Positions 15,110-22,017 of a stretch of DNA of 30,545 nt are shown one piece after another. The translations under genes were made by a program, and so were the position numbers. The notes below the pieces were generated by a model. It saw nothing but the letters and a program-made list of their open reading frames with translations. It ran no database searches and had not been told where the DNA came from. Position 1 is the stretch's first letter; each line of letters opens with the position of its first letter. The stretch comes from JBBSBL01 sp038251325 (lineage in GTDB: Bacteria; Actinomycetota; Thermoleophilia; Solirubrobacterales; Solirubrobacteraceae), in contig JBBSBL010000032.1 in assembly GCA_038251325.1 (NCBI GenBank), positions 1 through 30,545 on the forward strand, written 5' to 3'.

Positions 15110-16312
15110 ATGCGCTTCTTCGAGTACGAGGCCCGCGAGATCGTCAAGCGGGCCGGCATCCCCGTCACCGACTTCGGCTTCGTCACCGAGGCCGAGGCCG
15201 CGCGCGCGATCGCCGAGCGCATCGGCGGATCCGTCGTCATCAAGTCCCAGGTCCTCACCGGCGGGCGGATGAAGGCCGGCGGCGTGCAGTTCGCCGACAC
15301 GCCCGACGAGGCCGTGGCTCACGCGGAGACGGTGCTGAAGCTCGAGATCGGCGGTCACGAGCCGCGCGGCGTCCTTGTCGACCCCAAGGCGGAGATCGAG
15401 CAGGAGTACTACGCGGGGGTCGTGTGGGACGGCACGCGCAAGCAGCCGGTGATCATCTTCTCCCCGGTCGGCGGCATCGACATCGAGCAGGTGGCCGAGG
15501 AGCAGCCCGACAAGGTCGGCCGCCGCCATTTCTCCAACCTGCTGCCGTTCGGCGAGTTCCAGGCCAAGGAGGTGATCGCGTCGACCGGCGTGACCGGGCG
15601 CGATCTCACCCGCCTGGTCCCGATCGTCTCCAGGCTCGCGCGGCTCTTCGTCGAGAACGACATGACGCTGGCGGAGATCAACCCGCTCGGCAAGCTCGCC
15701 GACGGCAGCTTCGTCGCGCTCGACGCCCACATGGACATGGAGAACGAGGCGCGCGGGCGGCACAAGGCGCTGCTCGCCGACCTCGGCGTGGGCGACGACG
15801 AGACCCGCCAGGCGCGCGAGCCGACCGAGTTCGAGCTGGCCGGCGAGGCGGTCGACGCCGCCAGCCACCGCGGCGTCGCGGGCAACGTCACCGAGTTCGA
15901 CGGGAACCTCGGCCTCGTGATCGGCGCCGGCGGCGGCTCGCTCACGCTGTTCGACGCCGTGCGCGCGCACGGCGGCAAACCGGCGAACTACTGCGAGATC
16001 GGCGGGAACCCGTCGGTCGAGAAGGCGTGCGGCCTGGCCAAGCTCGTGCTCTCCAAGCCGGGCGTGGACAAGATCGCGGTGATGATGTCGATCGTCTCCA
16101 ACACCCGCGTGGACATCGTCGCGCGCGGCGTGATCAAGGCGTGCCTCGAACTCGAGATGGACCCGGCGGAGAAGATCGCGATCTTCCGCATCCCCGGCGC
16201 CTGGGAGGACGAGGGCTTCAAGCTCCTCGAGCGCTACGGGGTCGAATACGCCGACCGCAGCGTCTCCATGCACGAGGCGGCGCGGCGCGCCGTGGAGAAG
16301 ATCCCGGCGTGA
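15110..16312 (+). CDS. Divergent succinyl-CoA-synthetase-like beta subunit (candidate malate/dicarboxylate-CoA ligase)
   Basis: 400 residues: an N-terminal ATP-grasp domain (to about 240) and a C-terminal CoA-ligase domain. Family marks: FFEYEAREIVKRAGIPV at the start, KSQVLTGGRMKAGGVQFA (nucleotide-binding; SucC usually has GRGKAGG), FSPVGGIDIEQVAEEQP, NDMTLAEINPL (Mg-ATP site). It departs from SucC at two signatures: the usual LDAK..DDNA.FR is LDAHMDMENEARGRH, and the usual N-I-F-G-G-I near residue 320-330 is MMSIVSNTRVDIVARGV. Substrate preference is therefore unlikely to be plain succinate. With the downstream alpha subunit and the upstream malyl-CoA lyase, malate thiokinase activity (malate + ATP + CoA) is the first guess; a C5 diacid such as itaconate or mesaconate is the alternative. 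Confidence 0.85.
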   Translation: MRFFEYEAREIVKRAGIPVTDFGFVTEAEAARAIAERIGGSVVIKSQVLTGGRMKAGGVQFADTPDEAVAHAETVLKLEIGGHEPRGVLVDPKAEIEQEYYAGVVWDGTRKQPVIIFSPVGGIDIEQVAEEQPDKVGRRHFSNLLPFGEFQAKEVIASTGVTGRDLTRLVPIVSRLARLFVENDMTLAEINPLGKLADGSFVALDAHMDMENEARGRHKALLADLGVGDDETRQAREPTEFELAGEAVDAASHRGVAGNVTEFDGNLGLVIGAGGGSLTLFDAVRAHGGKPANYCEIGGNPSVEKACGLAKLVLSKPGVDKIAVMMSIVSNTRVDIVARGVIKACLELEMDPAEKIAIFRIPGAWEDEGFKLLERYGVEYADRSVSMHEAARRAVEKIPA

Positions 16313-16340
16313 GGAAGGGCGAACCCCGACCGGTCACGAG

Positions 16341-16353
16341 CGGCCGGAGGCCG
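16341..16353 (+). other. Small hairpin between the CoA-ligase genes
   Basis: CGGCC, loop GGA, GGCCG: a 5-bp stem in the 88-bp gap between beta and alpha genes, upstream of the stronger hairpin. Could be chance in DNA of this composition. Confidence 0.25.
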
Positions 16354-16369
16354 ATCGTCGTCGTCAAGA

Positions 16370-16390
16370 CGCGGGGCAGCATGCCCCGCG
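16370..16390 (+). promoter_or_regulatory. Stable hairpin just upstream of the CoA-ligase alpha start
   Basis: CGCGGGGC (16370-16377), loop AGCAT, GCCCCGCG (16383-16390): eight G-C/C-G pairs. It ends 10 nt before ATG 16401, directly before the GGGGTGACCC that must serve as ribosome site. Subunit genes are normally tightly coupled, so this long structured gap may be an RNA-processing or translation-control element. Confidence 0.45.
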
Positions 16391-16400
16391 GGGGTGACCC

Positions 16401-17324
16401 ATGTCGATCTTGATCGACGCCGACACCACGTTCATCGTCCAGGGCATCACGGGCCGCGAGGCCGTGAACCTGACGCGGGAGTGCCTCGACTACGGTGCCG
16501 GCGCGAAGGTCGTCGGCGGCGTCACGCCCGGGCGCAAGGGCCGCGAGGTCCATGGGGTGCCGGTGTTCGACACCGTCGCCCAGGCCGTCGAGCACCACGG
16601 CGGGCCGATCAAGGGCAGCGTCGTCACCGTGCCTCCGGCGTTCACGAAGGACGCCGTCTTCGAGGCGATCGAGAACGGGATCGAGCTGATCGTGATCGTC
16701 ACCGAGCGCATTCCGCGCCGCGACGTGGCGGAGATGGTCGAACTGGCGAGCATGCGCGGCGCCCGGATCATCGGGCCGAACTGCCTCGGGATCATCGTGC
16801 CCGACGTCATCAAGATGGGCGGGATCGGCGGCCCGGCGAAGGACGCCGCGAAGGCCTACTCCCCCGGCCCGGTCGGGGTCATCTCCCGCTCGGGCGGCAT
16901 GACCACCGAGATGTCCTCGACGCTCACCGCCGCCGGCCTGGGCCAGTCCACCGCGGTCTCGATCGGCGGCGACGCGATCATCGGGTCGACCTACGCCGAG
17001 CTCATGCCGCACTTCGAGGCCGACGCGCAGACCGAGGCGATCGTCATCTACACCGAGCCGGGCGGCCGCATGGAGGCCCAGCTCGCCGAGTGGGTGGCCG
17101 AGCACGACTCGCGCCTGCCGATCGTCGCCTTCATGGCCGGCCGCTTCATGGACGAGATGCCGGGGATGAGCTTCGGCCACGCCGGGACGATCGTCGAGGG
17201 CAAGGAGGACACGGCCACCGAGAAGATCGCCCGCCTCGCCGAGGCGGGGATCGTGGTGGCCGAGGAGATCTCGGAGATCCCGGGGATCGTGCGCGCGAAG
17301 ATGGCCGAGCGGAGCGCGGCGTGA
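16401..17324 (+). CDS. Divergent succinyl-CoA-synthetase-like alpha subunit (candidate malate/dicarboxylate-CoA ligase)
   Basis: 307 residues. N-terminal CoA-binding Rossmann domain (FIVQGITGREAVNLT, GAGAKVVGGVTPGRKGREVHGVPVFDT, VVTVPPAFTKDAVFEAI) and the C-terminal ligase domain. The phosphohistidine is His260 in MSFGHAGTIVEG; SucD normally has GKRMGHAG, so the histidine loop is kept but its flank differs. GVISRSGGMTTEM replaces the usual SRSGTLTYE, and SIGGDAIIGS the usual GIGGDP-I-GT. With the beta subunit it should form an acid-CoA ligase working through acyl-phosphate and phospho-His. Its last bases overlap the ferredoxin start as GTGA. Context points to malate or a related diacid, but ordinary succinate-CoA ligase activity cannot be excluded from sequence alone. 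Confidence 0.87.
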   Translation: MSILIDADTTFIVQGITGREAVNLTRECLDYGAGAKVVGGVTPGRKGREVHGVPVFDTVAQAVEHHGGPIKGSVVTVPPAFTKDAVFEAIENGIELIVIVTERIPRRDVAEMVELASMRGARIIGPNCLGIIVPDVIKMGGIGGPAKDAAKAYSPGPVGVISRSGGMTTEMSSTLTAAGLGQSTAVSIGGDAIIGSTYAELMPHFEADAQTEAIVIYTEPGGRMEAQLAEWVAEHDSRLPIVAFMAGRFMDEMPGMSFGHAGTIVEGKEDTATEKIARLAEAGIVVAEEISEIPGIVRAKMAERSAA

Positions 17325-17566
17325 GGGCGGACGCGATCTTCATCGGCCTCGAGGTCGACGACACGGTCGCCGCCGACGCGGCGGTCGCGGCGAAGCTCAC
17401 CGAGGTCTGCCCGGTGGACATCTTCGCGGTGGCCGACGGTCGGTTGGCGCTCGTCGAGGGGAACCTCGACGAGTGCGTGCTCTGCCGCCTGTGCATCGAC
17501 GCGGCGCCGGCCGGGACGGTTCAGGTGCACAAGCTCTACGACGGCGAGGTTCTGCGCTCGGGCTGA
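17321..17566 (+). CDS. FixX-like single-cluster 4Fe-4S ferredoxin
   Basis: 81 residues from GTG 17321, which overlaps the TGA of the ligase alpha gene (GTGA), so it is translationally coupled. It has exactly four cysteines: Cys30 in VCPVDIF and Cys52, Cys55, Cys58 in ECVLCRLC. This is half of a classical 2[4Fe-4S] ferredoxin: the second-cluster cysteine that would follow (CxxxCP) is Ala-Ala-Pro here. The arrangement resembles FixX-type ferredoxins that pass electrons to ETF:quinone oxidoreductase-like flavoproteins. No redox enzyme is encoded next to it, so its partner is unknown. A MaoC-lyase-ligase module needs no electrons, which makes this coupling odd. Confidence 0.85.
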   Translation: MRADAIFIGLEVDDTVAADAAVAAKLTEVCPVDIFAVADGRLALVEGNLDECVLCRLCIDAAPAGTVQVHKLYDGEVLRSG

Positions 17567-17604
17567 GCCGGAGGTCGGTCGCCTTCGCCGGGCGCGACGC
17601 CGCC

Positions 17605-18421
17605 TCAGCGCGCGACCGGCGGCCCGCTCGCAGCAGCTGCCAGCTCGGCGCCGCCGAGCCGAAGGAATACGTTGCGCCTACTCCGGCGAGGGAGATCGGC
17701 TGCGGGTCCAGTCCGTCGGCGTCGGAGGTGTTGACGGGCCCCTCGAAGGTGGACCACGCCAGGCGCCGGCCGTCCGGCGACCACACGGGTTCCTGTCCAC
17801 CCGCGCTCGCGCGCTCCAGCGCATGACGGCCGCGGCCGTCGGCCCGAACGAACCCCAGCGGGCCCAGCCGGGTCTCGTAGACGATCCGGTCTCCGCGCGG
17901 GGAGAAGTCGGGGGCGGAAGCGCCCCGCCGGCTGACGCGGCGGGCCCGCGCACCGGAGCTCCTCGAGACCCAGATCCGCTCGCCGCGCACGAAGGCCAGC
18001 AGCGCCCGGCCCCGACCAGGATGGGTCGCTCGCGTCGCGCACGGCCGGTCGTGGCGCCCCGGCCGCACTCGCGGCGGTCACCCGGAGGTCCCGAACGCCG
18101 GCGCCGTCGGCCCGCCGCGCCGCTTCGACGAGCAACCGGCCGCGATGGGGCGACCAAGCGGGATGGTCGGGACCGCCGCCGGGTGTCGGCAGCAGCCGCA
18201 GCCCGCTCCCGTCGGTGCGCCACCGACGTCCCACGATCAGGCCGTCGCAGCTCGATCGCGCGCTCGTAGCGGAACGGCGGCCCGCCCTCGGACTCCTCGA
18301 GGCTGTAGGTCGACACCGCGATCAGGCCGTTACCTCCGCGGAAGGCGGCCGACGTGGGCGCGGGCACGACGGCTGCGCCGAGGATCAAGACCGCGACCGA
18401 GATGAGCAGCCGCGCCCGCAT
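17605..18421 (-). pseudogene. Secreted TolB/PD40-type beta-propeller gene, frameshifted
   Basis: The start at ATG 18421 gives a signal peptide (MRARLLISVAVLILGAA, cleavage near TSAAF) and GGNGLIAVSTYSLEESEGG. That frame then stops making sense near 18250. The next segment, GRRWRTDGSGLRLLPTPGG with HPAWSPH, is in a second frame. From about 18020 the propeller continues in a third frame: ALLAFVRGERIWVSRSSG, APDFSPRGDRIVYETRLG, EPVWSPDGRRLAWSTFEG, ending APSWQ near 17640. Blade motifs (WSPDG, IVY, LAW) are those of TolB-like PD40 repeats. At least two single-base-type shifts are needed, so the gene is broken or the sequence has errors. The 3' boundary is approximate; it is convergent with the ferredoxin gene. 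Confidence 0.75.
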
Positions 18422-18842
18422 GGTTGGGGACGCGACAGCGTCCCGGGTCCCCGAGCGCCGGGTCCCGAGCGGCGGCGTCAGAACAGCTGGGGGGAAGCGG
18501 ATATCGCTCCGTCCGCAGCAAGCCTTCCTGCCTAGGTGTCGCCCTGCGACCAAAGGGCAGGAAGGCTTGCCACCGCGGCCCCCGGACGTTCCTGACTACC
18601 TGCCCCTCCCGCTCGTTCTCTTCCTTGAGAGCCGTTCCCGCTCTCGAGCCACCATCGCATCCCAGCTGATGCTCGTCCTGCGGGCCCAGGCCGGGACGCG
18701 TCGACAGATCCGCTCGGTATCTCGCCACGTAGCCGGCCAGCCTCAAGCGAGACGCTTCACGCGTTGACCTTCGAGAAATGTCTTCGGCGTCCCGGCCATG
18801 CCGTTCCGCATCCTGCGCTGAGCGGGAGCTGCCGTCCGGCCG
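18422..18842. other. Non-coding stretch with inverted repeat
   Basis: About 420 bases between the propeller pseudogene start and the fpg promoter. No frame here shows the G/C-ending codon pattern of the genes nearby. It contains the inverted repeat described separately (18518-18570) and is less G+C-biased than its surroundings. No tRNA or known RNA family was recognised. Confidence 0.5.
18518..18570. repeat. Perfect 15-bp inverted repeat with nested hairpin
   Basis: GCAAGCCTTCCTGCC (18518-18532) and its exact complement GGCAGGAAGGCTTGC (18556-18570). The 23-base centre itself holds GTCGC-CCT-GCGAC (18538-18550). The whole folds into a long two-stage stem. There is no gene inside. It could be a terminator, a structured RNA, a protein-binding element or a mobile-element remnant. 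Confidence 0.7.
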
Positions 18843-18848
18843 TAGCCT
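18843..18848 (+). promoter_or_regulatory. -10 element TAGCCT of the glycosylase gene
   Basis: TAGCCT, 7 nt before ATG 18856, identical to the hexamer before mcl. A leaderless transcript is likely. Confidence 0.5.
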
Positions 18849-18855
18849 CGTCCGG

Positions 18856-19602
18856 ATGCCCGAGCTCCCCGAGGCCGAGCGCGCTCGTGTGCAGATCGAG
18901 CGGACGCTCGGCCGCAGGATCGCCGCTGTCGAGGACGCCGACGGCTACGTCTGCCGCCCCCATGCGCCAGGTGAGATCGACGCCGCGCTGCGCGGCCACC
19001 GCGTCGTCGCCGCGCATCGGCGTGGCAAGTTCCTCTGGGTCGAGACCGAGGACGGCCCCACGCTCGGGCTCCACCTCGGGATGGCCGGGCGGATCGTCGT
19101 GGACGGCGAGCCGGCGCCCCGGGCCTGGGACCGCTTCGCGCTCGCGTTCGAGGGCGGGGGGCGCCTGGCGCTCCGCGACAAGCGGCGCCTCGGCCGGGCG
19201 ACGCTCGATCCGGACCTCTCGCACGTCGGCCCGGACGCGGCCGAGGTCTCGCGGGCCGAGTTCCGTCGGCGGGTGGGACGCGGGACCGCGCCGCTCAAGG
19301 CGCGCCTGCTCGACCAGTCGACGATCGCCGGCGTGGGCAATCTGCTCGCGGACGAGGTCCTGTGGCAGGCGCTTCTCTCGCCGCTGCGGGCCGCCAGGGA
19401 CCTGACCGAGGACGAGCTGGACGGCTTGCGCCGGGCGCTCCGCGCGTCTATTCGGCGCGCCATCCGCCGCGGCGGCGTCCACACCGGCGACTTCATTCCC
19501 CAACGGGTGCGCGGCGGGCGCTGCCCGCGCTGTGGGACCGAGCTCGCGCGGGCGACCGTCGGCGGCCGCACGACCTACTGGTGTCCGGTCGAACAGACCT
19601 GA
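18856..19602 (+). CDS. Fpg/Nei-family DNA glycosylase/AP lyase with incomplete zinc finger
   Basis: 248 residues, slightly short for the family (about 270-290). It starts MPELPEAE: after Met removal Pro1 is the Schiff-base nucleophile and Glu2 the catalytic acid. Lys58 in HRRGKFLW is the conserved beta-elimination lysine. The H2TH region is LLDQSTIAGVGNLLADEVLW, with the Asn contacting DNA. The C-terminal finger is CPRC (Cys223, Cys226), GGRTTYWC (conserved Arg and Cys243), then PVEQT: the fourth cysteine, expected at 246, is Glu. It removes oxidised bases (8-oxoguanine or oxidised pyrimidines) and nicks the strand. Fpg and Nei cannot be separated safely here. TAGCCT 7 nt upstream fixes the start. 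Confidence 0.93.
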   Translation: MPELPEAERARVQIERTLGRRIAAVEDADGYVCRPHAPGEIDAALRGHRVVAAHRRGKFLWVETEDGPTLGLHLGMAGRIVVDGEPAPRAWDRFALAFEGGGRLALRDKRRLGRATLDPDLSHVGPDAAEVSRAEFRRRVGRGTAPLKARLLDQSTIAGVGNLLADEVLWQALLSPLRAARDLTEDELDGLRRALRASIRRAIRRGGVHTGDFIPQRVRGGRCPRCGTELARATVGGRTTYWCPVEQT

Positions 19603-19618
19603 CCGAAACGGCCGCGCC

Positions 19619-20563
19619 TCAGGGATCGCGCCCCTCCGCCAACACCCCGTAGCTGTCCGGCCGCCGCGTGGCCAGGAACGGGAAGAGCTCGAGCCAGTCG
19701 CGCCGCTGGTCGAGATCGAGATCAGCGACGAGCACGGCCGGCTCGTCGCGCGGTGCCTGGACGAGGACCCGGCCGTAGGGGTCGCTGATGAACGAGGACC
19801 CGTAGAAGGTCAGCGGCGGCTCGGTCCCGGTGCGGTTGATTGCGACCATGAACGTCCCGTTGGCGATCCCGTTGGCGACGATGACCCGCTCCCACAGCGG
19901 CTCGGTGTCGAAGTCCGGGTGGTCGGGCTCCGAGCCGATCGCGGTCGGGTAGACGAGGACCTCTGCGCCACCGAGCGAGTAGGCGCGCGCGAGCTCCGGA
20001 AACCACTGGTCCCAGCAGGTCGGGAAGCCGAAGCGGGCGTCGCCGAGCTCGACCACCGGGTATCCGCGCTCCGCGGGGCCGGGACGGAAGTAGCGGTCCT
20101 CGTAGTAGCCGGCGGTCACGGGGATGTGGAGCTTGCGGGTCCGCGCGGCGAGCGTGCCGTCGGGCGTGACGACGATCGCGGTGTTGTAGCCGAGGCCGTC
20201 GGGGCCGTCGGCGCGCTCGTAGAGCGAGGCGTGCACGTGCACCCCGCTCTCGCTCGCCATCCGGGCGGCGAACCGGCGCGTGAGGCCGTCGTCGAGATCC
20301 TCGGGCGCCGCCCCGGCCGCGGCCGGTCCGTCCGGCGTGATCGCGAAGTATGGCGAGAGGGTCAGCTCCTGGAGGCAGACGAGCCGCGCGCCCCGCTCCG
20401 CCGCCGCCCGGACGCCCTCCTCCAGCGCCGCCTCGTGCTCGGCGGAGTCCGCATGCCAGCGGTGCTGGACCGCCCCGATGCGGAACGGCTCCCGCTCCGG
20501 ATCGCGCGTGCGCGCGAGAGACGGCGGCCGCTCGCCTGTCGCGTCGATCACGCGGATCGCCAT
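19619..20563 (-). CDS. aguB: N-carbamoylputrescine amidase (nitrilase superfamily)
   Basis: 314 residues. Cytosolic C-N hydrolase that turns N-carbamoylputrescine into putrescine, CO2 and ammonia. The catalytic triad is visible: Glu66 (CLQELTLSPYF), Lys144 (RTRKLHIPVTAGYYEDRYF) and Cys183 (PTCWDQWFPE). The CWDQWFPE and YYEDRYFRPG stretches are characteristic of the AguB branch. The first 27 residues (to EREPF) precede the usual start of the fold and are a small extension. ATG 20563 has GGAGGGGAG a few nt upstream. It is the last gene of a three-gene operon, 17 bp after agmatine deiminase, which makes its substrate. Confidence 0.95.
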   Translation of the reverse strand: MAIRVIDATGERPPSLARTRDPEREPFRIGAVQHRWHADSAEHEAALEEGVRAAAERGARLVCLQELTLSPYFAITPDGPAAAGAAPEDLDDGLTRRFAARMASESGVHVHASLYERADGPDGLGYNTAIVVTPDGTLAARTRKLHIPVTAGYYEDRYFRPGPAERGYPVVELGDARFGFPTCWDQWFPELARAYSLGGAEVLVYPTAIGSEPDHPDFDTEPLWERVIVANGIANGTFMVAINRTGTEPPLTFYGSSFISDPYGRVLVQAPRDEPAVLVADLDLDQRRDWLELFPFLATRRPDSYGVLAEGRDP

Positions 20564-20580
20564 CGCTCCCCTCCCCCGCC

Positions 20581-21600
20581 TCAGGTCCCGGCCACCGGCA
20601 CCTGCTGGGTGATGCAGTGGACGCCGCCGCCGCCGAGCGCCAGCACCCGCACCGGGACGCCGATTGCCTCGCGGCCCGGGTAGAGCGCGCCGATCCGGGC
20701 CACCGCCTCCTCGTCCATCCCGGGGTCGGCCTCGGCCACCGGCACGATCACCGAGTCGTTGGCGAGGTAGAAGTTCAGGTAGGGGACGACGACCTCCTCG
20801 TCGCCGCGCCGGATGCGCGGGAGCAGCTCGAACTCCTCGACCTGGAGACCGGCGTCGCGCAGCCGCGCGGCGTTCTCGGCGCAGGCCTCGGCGTTGGGGT
20901 CACCGGAGTGCGCCACGCTCTGCAGCAACACGCACCCCGGCTCCACAAAGGCGCACACGTTGTCCACGTGGCCGTCGGTGTCGAGGTCCTCCACGAGCCC
21001 CCGGCCCAGCCACACGACGCGCTCCGCGCCGAGGTACTCACCGAGCGCCTCGTCGACCGACTCGCGCGTGCGGCCAGCGCCTCGGTTCCCCGCGAGGTTG
21101 CACTGCTCGGTGGTGACCAGCACCCCCGCGCCGTCGACGGCGATCGACCCGCCCTCGAGGATGAGCGGACACGGGTAGCGCTCGACGCCGAGCCGCGCGA
21201 GGATCCGCTCGCCGACCTGGGCGTCGCGATCGTAGGGGGTGAAGGCCTCCCCCCAGGCGTTGAACCCGAAGTCGGCGGCCGCCCGCGCCCCGCCCGGCCC
21301 GGTCACGAACAGCGGGCCGGAGTCACGAATCCAGGAGTCGTCGATCGGAATCGCGACGACGTCGAGGCTCTCCGCCGTGCAGCGCCGCCGCGCGTCCTCC
21401 GCGTCGAGCGGGTCCGCGATCATCGTGACCGGCTCGAACGCGGCGATCGCGGCCGCCACCTCGGCGTGCGCGTCGCGCGCCGCGTCGATCGTCGTGCCCC
21501 GCCACGCCGCCTCCCGCGCCGGCCAGCAGATCAACGTGCGCTCGTGTTCGGCCCACTCGGCCGGCATCCGCAGCCCGGCCTCGCGCGGAGTTGCGCTCAA
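20581..21600 (-). CDS. aguA: Agmatine deiminase
   Basis: 339 residues. It hydrolyses agmatine to N-carbamoylputrescine and ammonia (guanidino-modifying enzyme fold). Marks: RMPAEWAEHERTLICWP at the start, DDSWIRDSGPLFV, FNAWGEAFTPYDRD, ILEGGSIAVDGAG, DTDGHVDNVCAFV, and the catalytic cysteine near residue 329 in LGGGGVHCITQQVP. TTG 21600 is chosen because it overlaps the previous stop as TTGA, has AAGG about 7 nt upstream and gives the normal family length; ATG 21567 (MPAEW) is the fallback. The longer frame upstream is the shadow of the preceding gene. With aguB it makes putrescine from agmatine; no arginine decarboxylase is in the window. Confidence 0.95.
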   Translation of the reverse strand: MSATPREAGLRMPAEWAEHERTLICWPAREAAWRGTTIDAARDAHAEVAAAIAAFEPVTMIADPLDAEDARRRCTAESLDVVAIPIDDSWIRDSGPLFVTGPGGARAAADFGFNAWGEAFTPYDRDAQVGERILARLGVERYPCPLILEGGSIAVDGAGVLVTTEQCNLAGNRGAGRTRESVDEALGEYLGAERVVWLGRGLVEDLDTDGHVDNVCAFVEPGCVLLQSVAHSGDPNAEACAENAARLRDAGLQVEEFELLPRIRRGDEEVVVPYLNFYLANDSVIVPVAEADPGMDEEAVARIGALYPGREAIGVPVRVLALGGGGVHCITQQVPVAGT

Positions 21601-21968
21601 CGATGGGCCTTCTTGGTCCGGGCGCGCTCCTCCTGGCGCTCGACGACCTGGGTCACGAGCCGGAGGATCGGCTCGGGGCCCGACGCCTTGGCCTCGCCGT
21701 GCTCGAAGGCGGCGCGCCACTCCTTCACGTGGCCCTTCTCCGCCAGCTCGTTGAAGTTCGCGCGCACCACCGAGAGCCGCACCTTCGAGTCCTCGGCGAT
21801 CCCCTTCGCCACCTTCGGCCCGGGCAGCTCGACGCGGTAGAGCTGGACGTCGCCGCGGCCGCGCAGCTCGAGGCCGATGACGAGCTTGAGCTGCGCGAGC
21901 GCCGGCACGTCGGCGAGGAAATGGGTCACGGCCAGCTCGATGAGCGCGCGGGTGTCCTTGGCCGGCAT
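21597..21968 (-). CDS. Small SCP2-like protein, first gene of the agmatine operon
   Basis: 123 residues, no signal peptide. The central part (LKLVIGLELRGRGDVQLYRVELPGPKVAKG, then SKVRLSVVRANFNELAEKGHVKEWRAAFEHGEAKASGPEPILRLV) looks like an SCP2/sterol-carrier-type fold: beta strands carrying a ligand cavity, then the segment for gene-product hydrophobic binding with a Gly-Glu-(x)3-Gly-x-Glu turn. The end is basic (RQEERARTKKAHR). The assignment is by pattern only and is tentative. It overlaps aguA by the TTGA junction, so it is co-translated with polyamine genes, though no polyamine function is known for SCP2 folds. TAGACT lies 9 nt before the ATG. Confidence 0.65.
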   Translation of the reverse strand: MPAKDTRALIELAVTHFLADVPALAQLKLVIGLELRGRGDVQLYRVELPGPKVAKGIAEDSKVRLSVVRANFNELAEKGHVKEWRAAFEHGEAKASGPEPILRLVTQVVERQEERARTKKAHR

Positions 21969-21977
21969 CGGCGGCGC

Positions 21978-21983
21978 AGTCTA
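21978..21983 (-). promoter_or_regulatory. -10 element TAGACT of the agmatine operon
   Basis: TAGACT on the minus strand, 9 nt before ATG 21968; same hexamer as the thioesterase promoter. Leaderless start likely. Confidence 0.5.
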
Positions 21984-22017
21984 CGCGCCCGCCTCCTGAG
22001 CGGCCGGCCGCCGCGGC

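Noticed and set aside
18778..18855. Upstream extension of the fpg frame to ATG 18778
   Set aside because: Pro1-Glu2 must be N-terminal for catalysis, and the TAGCCT element lies inside the extension.
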